This document shows positions 1-4,391 of a stretch of 5,602 nucleotides of DNA, piece after piece. The DNA is taken from NCBI GenBank assembly GCA_900764415.1, contig CAAFOA010000396.1, positions 1-5,602 on the forward strand, written 5' to 3'. How positions within the stretch are numbered: the stretch's first letter is position 1; every line of letters starts with the position of its first letter. This DNA comes from an uncultured Collinsella sp. Lineage in GTDB: Bacteria > Actinomycetota > Coriobacteriia > Coriobacteriales > Coriobacteriaceae. Made by a program: the position numbers and the translations under genes. The notes beneath the pieces were generated by a model, which saw nothing but the letters and a program-made list of their open reading frames with translations, was not told the origin of the DNA and did not search any database.

Positions 1-1
1 A

Positions 2-643
2 CTCTGGGGCATCGAAGGCCTGGTGGACGTGCTCGTGGGCTGCGGTGGCGCCGAGGTCATCGACCGCGCGCACGGCATCAACGAGCTGAGCTATCCGCTG
101 CCGGGCGAGACCATCGCGCGCATCTGCAAGCACATGGCAGGCCTGCCGGCAACGCCCGTTTGCCCTCGGGACGGCGTGCTCTATGTGCCCGAGAGCAATG
201 CATGCGTCGAGCACCTGTCGCGTGTCGACGGCGTGCCCTACAAGGTGGTCGACTTTGCCGAGTTTTTGCGCGAGCCGCAGACCAAGGTGATGTTTACCAT
301 GGCGCCCGAGGTAATGCCGCGGGTGATTGAGCGGGCGTCGACGTTTGCCGATAACACCGTTAAGGCGGCGGCTCTGCAAACCACGCAGCGGCTCTACGAG
401 TTCATGGATCCGCGCGTGTCCAAGCCGCGCGGCCTTGTGCGCGTGGCGGAGCTCAACGACATGGAGCTCCAGGACATCTGCGTGTTTGGCGATGCGGACA
501 ACGACACCTGCATGGTGGCTGACGCCGGCGTGGGCGTGGCCATGGCAAATGGCAGCGATGCCACCCGTGCCGCCGCCGATTTTGTAACCGCGAGCAACGA
601 CAAAGACGGCATCGCGATCTTTATCGAGGAGCATCTGCTGTAG
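2..643 (+). CDS. HAD-superfamily hydrolase, Cof-type phosphatase (5' partial)
   Basis: This is the C-terminal 213 residues of a reading frame that is already open at position 2 and ends at TAG 641-643. The GTG at 23 is an internal valine, so the true start lies upstream. The C-terminal part matches the HAD core: a likely motif III lysine in VSKPRGL (visible residue 141), then the motif IV signature VFGDADNDTCMVADAGVGVAMANG-like (split here: GDADND, acidic residues 164 and 168, followed by an AGVGVAMANG segment). The tail ATRAAADFVTASNDKDGIA is typical of Cof-type members. Between the ends lies a cap domain with NELSYPLPGE. The family consists of Mg2+-dependent cytoplasmic phosphatases acting on sugar phosphates or similar small phosphoesters; the substrate cannot be read from the sequence. 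The nucleophile motif DxDGT is outside the window. The usual Asn-Gly-Ala of the family appears here as CGGAEVID. There is no sign of a functional link to the pilus genes downstream. Confidence 0.9.
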   Translation, partial: LWGIEGLVDVLVGCGGAEVIDRAHGINELSYPLPGETIARICKHMAGLPATPVCPRDGVLYVPESNACVEHLSRVDGVPYKVVDFAEFLREPQTKVMFTMAPEVMPRVIERASTFADNTVKAAALQTTQRLYEFMDPRVSKPRGLVRVAELNDMELQDICVFGDADNDTCMVADAGVGVAMANGSDATRAAADFVTASNDKDGIAIFIEEHLL

Positions 644-656
644 CGCCGGGGGAGAA

Positions 657-689
657 CCACCACAAAAGGGGCAGGCGCCTTTGTGGCGG
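657..689 (+). terminator. Imperfect hairpin after the HAD gene, possible terminator
   Basis: CCACCACAAAAGG (657-669) pairs with CCTTTGTGGCGG (678-689), with one A-C mismatch, one bulged A and an 8-base loop. It starts 14 bases after the HAD stop codon, a typical place for a terminator. No T-run follows (CCTCAGGCGATTT), so intrinsic termination would be weak, or the stem may only protect the mRNA 3' end. Confidence 0.4.
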
Positions 690-720
690 CCTCAGGCGAT
701 TTGGGTGAATTGATGTCTAA

Positions 721-736
721 AATTTGCACGCAAATT
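721..736. repeat. 16-base palindrome AATTTGC-AC-GCAAATT
   Basis: Perfect 7-bp arms (721-727 and 730-736) surround a 2-base centre at the upstream edge of the AT-rich region. The arm-centre-arm geometry suits a dimeric DNA-binding protein. It has the same geometry as the palindrome at 867-882, and both contain TTTGC and GCAAA. That it is an operator is inference. Confidence 0.4.
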
Positions 737-866
737 CAAATTTAGTTGTCTGAACATCACACTTCTAACCACCGATGGGTCAAAGATATTCTCATCAGTT
801 TGGTAGGGTATTCCTTCCGGTTAATGACCTACTGCTCGCGGTCGATTTTCGACTGTTCACAGGATG

Positions 867-882
867 TTTGCTCTTGAGCAAA
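867..882. repeat. 16-base palindrome TTTGCTC-TT-GAGCAAA
   Basis: Perfect 7-bp arms (867-873 and 876-882) surround a 2-base centre. The half-site GAGCAA recurs at 980-985 and 1114-1119 and, inverted, at 1029-1034, so five copies on the two strands fall between 868 and 1119. This makes the palindrome a candidate operator with satellite half-sites for a regulator of the pilus operon. No T-run follows, so it is not a terminator. Confidence 0.45.
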
Positions 883-975
883 ATGTTGTGCAAATAAATC
901 TAATGCCATTAAAAAATGATGGGCATCTAAAATACCAGTAGAAACAAAAAATAGATAGCGAATAAACAAAGGTAA

Positions 976-1038
976 ATCTGAGCAAATGTCAAGAGAATTG
1001 AGAATTCGCTACAAAACTACTGGTTTTCTTGCTCAGAT
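976..1038. repeat. 10-bp inverted repeat ATCTGAGCAA / TTGCTCAGAT around 43 bases
   Basis: The arms 976-985 and 1029-1038 are perfect reverse complements separated by 43 bases. The right arm covers the proposed -35 (1029-1034) of the downstream promoter, and the left arm lies immediately before the -35-like hexamer of the upstream promoter copy. A regulator contacting both arms could loop or block the promoter. The arms are short for a recombinase-invertible promoter, although that cannot be excluded. Confidence 0.5.
986..1015 (+). promoter_or_regulatory. Upstream promoter-like copy (weak)
   Basis: ATGTCA (986-991, 4 of 6 matches to TTGACA), an 18-base spacer and TACAAA (1010-1015, 4 of 6 matches to TATAAT). 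The -10 lies in the sequence TCGCTACAA (1006-1014), which is repeated exactly at 1049-1057, so this appears to be a degenerate copy of the downstream promoter, shifted by 43 bases. Confidence 0.3.
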
Positions 1039-1058
1039 GTTCAAACAATCGCTACAAT
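1029..1058 (+). promoter_or_regulatory. Candidate main promoter of the pilus operon
   Basis: TTGCTC (1029-1034) as a weak -35, an 18-base spacer and TACAAT (1053-1058, 5 of 6 matches to TATAAT) as -10. Transcription would begin near 1065, giving a leader of about 84 bases before the ATG at 1149. The -35 coincides with an inverted-repeat arm and a GAGCAA-type half-site, suggesting regulated access. The poor -35 is consistent with a need for an activator; this is inference. Confidence 0.45.
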
Positions 1059-1073
1059 ATGGATTACTAAGCG

Positions 1074-1094
1074 TGCGCAATTACAGATTGCGCA
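1074..1094 (+). promoter_or_regulatory. 5' leader stem-loop TGCGCAAT / ATTGCGCA
   Basis: Perfect 8-bp arms (1074-1081 and 1087-1094) with a 5-base loop TACAG lie within about ten bases of the predicted transcription start and 54 bases upstream of the start codon. No T-run follows and the Shine-Dalgarno sequence is not included, so it is neither a terminator nor a simple RBS-blocking hairpin. It could stabilise the mRNA 5' end, or act at the DNA level as a palindromic protein site. Confidence 0.5.
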
Positions 1095-1135
1095 GATACG
1101 TTTGATAGTGAAAGAGCAAGATCGCGGTCTCTTGG

Positions 1136-1142
1136 GGAGGAG
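1136..1142 (+). promoter_or_regulatory. Ribosome binding site of the adhesin gene
   Basis: GGAGGAG, six bases before the ATG at 1149, is a strong Shine-Dalgarno sequence. It fixes the start, and the ATG is followed directly by a signal-peptide sequence. Confidence 0.85.
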
Positions 1143-1148
1143 ACATCG

Positions 1149-4100
1149 ATGAAAGCGAATTCAGAAAAAACTAAGCAGAGTAAAAAAGCGACGCGCCGTG
1201 TACTGGCAGGCGTTTTGTGCGGAGCCTCCGTGTTGAGCCTGGTACTGTCGCTCGTCATGCCTCCAATCTCGCAGGCCATTGCCAACGACACCCAGACAGT
1301 TTCTACCGAGGAAGCTGTAACGGGGAGTTCCTCAAGTGAGTCCGCTGCTGTAGATAACACCAGCGAGGATGCCGAAAACCAGAATAGCGCCGCCACCTCT
1401 GCGAACGCGGCTACTACTGTGAACAAGGGCATCTACAAGCCCACGTCTATCGGTATCGGTACGAATATCGATATCTCCACCCCCGATCCCGGCGTGGCCA
1501 CCTACGTCGGCCGCGACATGTACATCGGTGGTAAGCCGAACAAAACTAGCACTCTTGATGCGAATAACACCCCCACCGGCTCATATGCCGCTGAGGCGGA
1601 GGGCCTTACCGTGGTCCACGGCAAACTGGCCATGAATCCTATCAAGGAGAGTTGGGGCGGCCAGGGCTTCCGTTTCGGCACCGTTGGTTTTGGATCGCAG
1701 TTTCGTCCCAGGGAGGGAAGCACGGTGCTTGCGGTCGCCGGCATAAACAGCTTGATTGAGAACATGAATACCGGTCAGGGAACGACCTCAGATGCTGCGA
1801 CGGTTGGTGCTTGGACCAAGGGTGCTTGGGTCGGCGAGGCGACAAAGACTGACTCCCACCCTGGCTATGACTATACCGCGCAGATCGCCGGTCCCATTAC
1901 CTATTCCTATTGGGATTCGAATGCTAACAACGGGCGCCAGTCTGTCGTGAAAAAGCAAGGTAATTGGTTCGAGGGCTCGGATGCTCTGAAGAGCGACCTG
2001 TTCAATCAAAATGTTGATTTGACTAATGTTAACGGTAACGATTATTCGAGCTACAACGGTGCAGATGGATACCCCTCGAAGCTATCGAAACAGCTCGCCT
2101 CGTTTGCAAATACCGGCACAGTTACGGATGGTTCCGCAATTAGCGACAACAGCTACGCAATCAACAAGTACGATAACAAGGGAACAAGCTATACACTCAC
2201 TTTCGATGGTAGTGAGAAGTCTGTTTCCGGTGCGCTTGATACCAGAATCCCGAACTATAAGATTTGCAACACCGAGCGACTTATCACCTTTACCGGCGAT
2301 GGAACTTCTATGCAACAGGTCTTCACCATTGCCGGTTCCGAGCTCTCCAACTTGAAGGATGGCGTCTACTACCGCGGCGTCGACTTTAAGTTCACCAATG
2401 TCCCCGAAGGCGCATCCATTGTCGTGAACGTTACAGGTGCTGGTCCTGTCGAGTTCCACAATGGCTGGCGCTTCTGGTGGGGCGATACAGAAATATCTCG
2501 CGGTTATGAGAGTAACGCCGATAAAGACCTTCGCGCGAAATACTCGCTGGCCTCCCAGTCCATCATGTGGAATTTTGTCGATACCACGAGCCTCACCATC
2601 CGTGGTGGCATTGCGGGCGAGGGTAGAAGCGACTGGGGCAATGGCGGCGGGGACGGCAAGTGGACCGACGATGACCCCGCCGCTGCTATGCTCGGATCGA
2701 TTCTCGTTCCCAACGGAAGCTTCGACGACCATGTGACCACCAACGGTCGTGTGTACGTGGGCGAAGATTTCATGATGAACAACCCTAAGATCGCGTACAA
2801 CTTCACAAATCTCGAGGGTAACTCGGCTTCCGTCATCGATATGGATCAGGAGCGTCACAACTTCCCGTGGTCTGGGTCGTATACACCGGACGGCTCTGCC
2901 ATTGCGTGGAGCAAGGTCGACGCTGCGGACGGCATGACGCCGCTTTCTGGTTCCTCGTGGACGATATACGGCACTGTCGATGATGCCAAGAATGAAACGT
3001 ATCCCATCGTTACGGTAACGGATGGCGGTGCCAATGATTACTCTTCGGATGATGGCGAGCTTCAGTTCAACTATTTGAATCAGAAGGCCAAAATTGGCGA
3101 TCCCAACGATAAAGACTACTTCACGTACTACATTCGCGAGGTCAAGGCGCCGGCTGGTTATCAGAAGTCGGACACCATCTACTACGCAACCATGAACAAC
3201 ACCGGCGAGCAGGTGAACTATGTTCAGGGTCATGTGGACACGGTGAACGGAAATAAGCTCGTTTCATTCGATGATTCCAACACCACGGGCGCCATCTCCA
3301 ACACTAAGATCACCGGTACGGTGTCTTGGACCAAGGTTGAGGAGAGCGACACGGGACACACTCCTTTGGCTGGTTCCGAGTGGGCGCTTACCAAGGTAAA
3401 GGATGCCGATGGTGCCGAAATTCCGGACGCTGCATCCCTGACTGTGATTGATAACGATACGAATGCGGAAGCTGTCAGCAACAAGTGGGCAGATTCTGAT
3501 CCCGCCGATGGCAAGTTCAAGCTCGAGGGTCTGCTGCCGGGCACGTACACGCTCACGGAGACCCAGGCGCCGTTTGGCTACGAGCTGAACCAGACAACCT
3601 ACGAGTTCACGGTGTCCAAGGCGGACGGTTCCATTGCGTGGACCGAGGGAAAGAAACCGAGCATTGTTGAGGGCACTACGTACATCTCCGATTCTCTCAC
3701 CACCACGTCCGTGGAAATCCCGGTGACTAAGTCCGTCCGTAATACGGACTGGCCGAAGGATTCCAGCGGGAAATACGTTGCGTTCGACTTCAACATCGAG
3801 GCTACGGGGGATTACGCAACCAACGTGCCCATTCCTAACCCGGCAGACCTCTCCATTGCACCCGCAGCAGGGGAGACCGACGCCGCCAAGCCCAACAACA
3901 TCACGGCGACCTTTGGCGCCATGACGTTCAACAAGTCGCACCTGTCCGATACCCCCGGTACGGCGGGTGACTACGCCAGGACCTACACCTACACGGTGAA
4001 GGAGGTCGCGCCTACCACCGGTGCCATCGATAAGCTCCGCTACTCCAGGGCCGAGTACCAGGTTGCCGTCACGGTGAAGGCCGTCATGAATGAGACCACT

Positions 4101-4391
4101 GGCAAGTACACCGGTCTTACCACCTCTACCACCGTTACGCAGATGAAGGACGACATGGGCAACACCCTTGGCGAGAACGGGCAGGGCGTCGTGGTTGAAC
4201 CCTCCGCCGCCGCGCCCGACGCCATTCCCGCCTCCACCTTCACCAACACCTACTCCACCTCTTTGCCCCTTTCTGGTATGTCGGGCGTCACTCTGACGTA
4301 CCTTGCCGGCGCGGCGGTGCTTTGCGCTGCTGCGGCCTGGATGCACATTCGTCGCAAGGCGAATGCGAAGGGAGGTGAGCGCCGTGAATAA
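1149..4391 (+). CDS. Sortase-anchored pilus adhesin: choice-of-anchor A head, two SpaA domains, FctA-like domain, LPLSG signal
   Basis: A complete 1080-residue secreted surface protein. Residues 1-45 form a long signal peptide (Lys-rich n-region, hydrophobic core about 18-38, likely cleavage AIA|ND). Residues 46 to about 95 are a Ser/Thr/Glu/Ala-rich linker. About 100-575 is a head resembling the choice-of-anchor A family: VGRDMYIGG, AEAEGLTVVHGKLAMN, a SIVVNVTG strand, IMWNFVDTTSLTI, GSILVPNGS and HNFPWSGS. SpaA domain 1 spans about 580-720 (K589, E664 in REVKAPAGY, N718) and SpaA domain 2 about 721-850 (K729, E804 in TETQAPFGY, Asp848 rather than Asn). An FctA/Spy0128-like domain spans about 855-1036 (K861, E952, N1033 in TFTNTY). 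These triads are the expected intramolecular isopeptide residues. LPLSG (1039-1043), a hydrophobic segment (about 1049-1068) and a basic tail form a sorting signal. Known family role: pilus tip or accessory adhesin, covalently attached by sortase. The receptor is unknown. The gene is the first of an operon and overlaps the backbone pilin gene by 8 bases. Confidence 0.9.
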   Translation: MKANSEKTKQSKKATRRVLAGVLCGASVLSLVLSLVMPPISQAIANDTQTVSTEEAVTGSSSSESAAVDNTSEDAENQNSAATSANAATTVNKGIYKPTSIGIGTNIDISTPDPGVATYVGRDMYIGGKPNKTSTLDANNTPTGSYAAEAEGLTVVHGKLAMNPIKESWGGQGFRFGTVGFGSQFRPREGSTVLAVAGINSLIENMNTGQGTTSDAATVGAWTKGAWVGEATKTDSHPGYDYTAQIAGPITYSYWDSNANNGRQSVVKKQGNWFEGSDALKSDLFNQNVDLTNVNGNDYSSYNGADGYPSKLSKQLASFANTGTVTDGSAISDNSYAINKYDNKGTSYTLTFDGSEKSVSGALDTRIPNYKICNTERLITFTGDGTSMQQVFTIAGSELSNLKDGVYYRGVDFKFTNVPEGASIVVNVTGAGPVEFHNGWRFWWGDTEISRGYESNADKDLRAKYSLASQSIMWNFVDTTSLTIRGGIAGEGRSDWGNGGGDGKWTDDDPAAAMLGSILVPNGSFDDHVTTNGRVYVGEDFMMNNPKIAYNFTNLEGNSASVIDMDQERHNFPWSGSYTPDGSAIAWSKVDAADGMTPLSGSSWTIYGTVDDAKNETYPIVTVTDGGANDYSSDDGELQFNYLNQKAKIGDPNDKDYFTYYIREVKAPAGYQKSDTIYYATMNNTGEQVNYVQGHVDTVNGNKLVSFDDSNTTGAISNTKITGTVSWTKVEESDTGHTPLAGSEWALTKVKDADGAEIPDAASLTVIDNDTNAEAVSNKWADSDPADGKFKLEGLLPGTYTLTETQAPFGYELNQTTYEFTVSKADGSIAWTEGKKPSIVEGTTYISDSLTTTSVEIPVTKSVRNTDWPKDSSGKYVAFDFNIEATGDYATNVPIPNPADLSIAPAAGETDAAKPNNITATFGAMTFNKSHLSDTPGTAGDYARTYTYTVKEVAPTTGAIDKLRYSRAEYQVAVTVKAVMNETTGKYTGLTTSTTVTQMKDDMGNTLGENGQGVVVEPSAAAPDAIPASTFTNTYSTSLPLSGMSGVTLTYLAGAAVLCAAAAWMHIRRKANAKGGERRE
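4371..4375 (+). promoter_or_regulatory. Ribosome binding site for the GTG start at 4384
   Basis: GGAGG inside the last codons of the adhesin gene lies 8 bases before the GTG at 4384. It supports this GTG as the start, and the start overlaps the adhesin stop codon (TAA 4389-4391), so the second gene is probably translationally coupled to the first. Confidence 0.75.

Larger units (their letters stand above)
644..1148. other. 505-base AT-rich intergenic control region of the pilus operon
   Basis: No supportable gene lies here. The first 75 bases resemble the flanking GC-rich DNA and hold a terminator-like hairpin. From about 715 the composition drops sharply: counted rows give 38% GC (841-900), 30% (901-960) and 32% (961-1020). 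Besides the elements listed separately there are small inverted repeats: GTCGA/TCGAC at 841-853 with a TTT loop, ATGCC/GGCAT at 903-926, and AAAAC/GTTTT at 1013-1027. The octamer TGAACATC at 751-758 recurs inverted as GATGTTCA at 1036-1043. Potential tiny ORFs (ATG at 904, 12 codons; ATG at 1037, 22 codons) have no ribosome binding site. The region most likely carries the promoter and operators of the pilus genes. Confidence 0.7.

Noticed and set aside
904..942. Possible 12-codon leader peptide in the AT-rich region
   Set aside because: No ribosome binding site, no regulatory codon run, and no attenuator-like terminator after it.
1037..1105. 22-codon ORF across the proposed promoter
   Set aside because: Its ATG lies upstream of the predicted transcription start and has no Shine-Dalgarno sequence.
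867..1119. CRISPR-like spaced repeats
   Set aside because: The repeated unit is only 6-7 bases, occurs in both orientations and with irregular spacing, unlike a CRISPR array.
1206..1226. Lipobox-like cysteine in the adhesin signal peptide (AGVLC)
   Set aside because: Leu precedes the Cys instead of Gly/Ala/Ser, the hydrophobic core continues past it, and a standard AIA cleavage site plus a sortase signal fit better.
2082..3233. Long minus-strand open frame (383 codons) opposite the adhesin
   Set aside because: It lies fully antisense to a well-supported coding region; its Arg/Val/Ile-rich translation shows no domain, signal peptide or ribosome binding site, as expected from the codon bias of the real gene.
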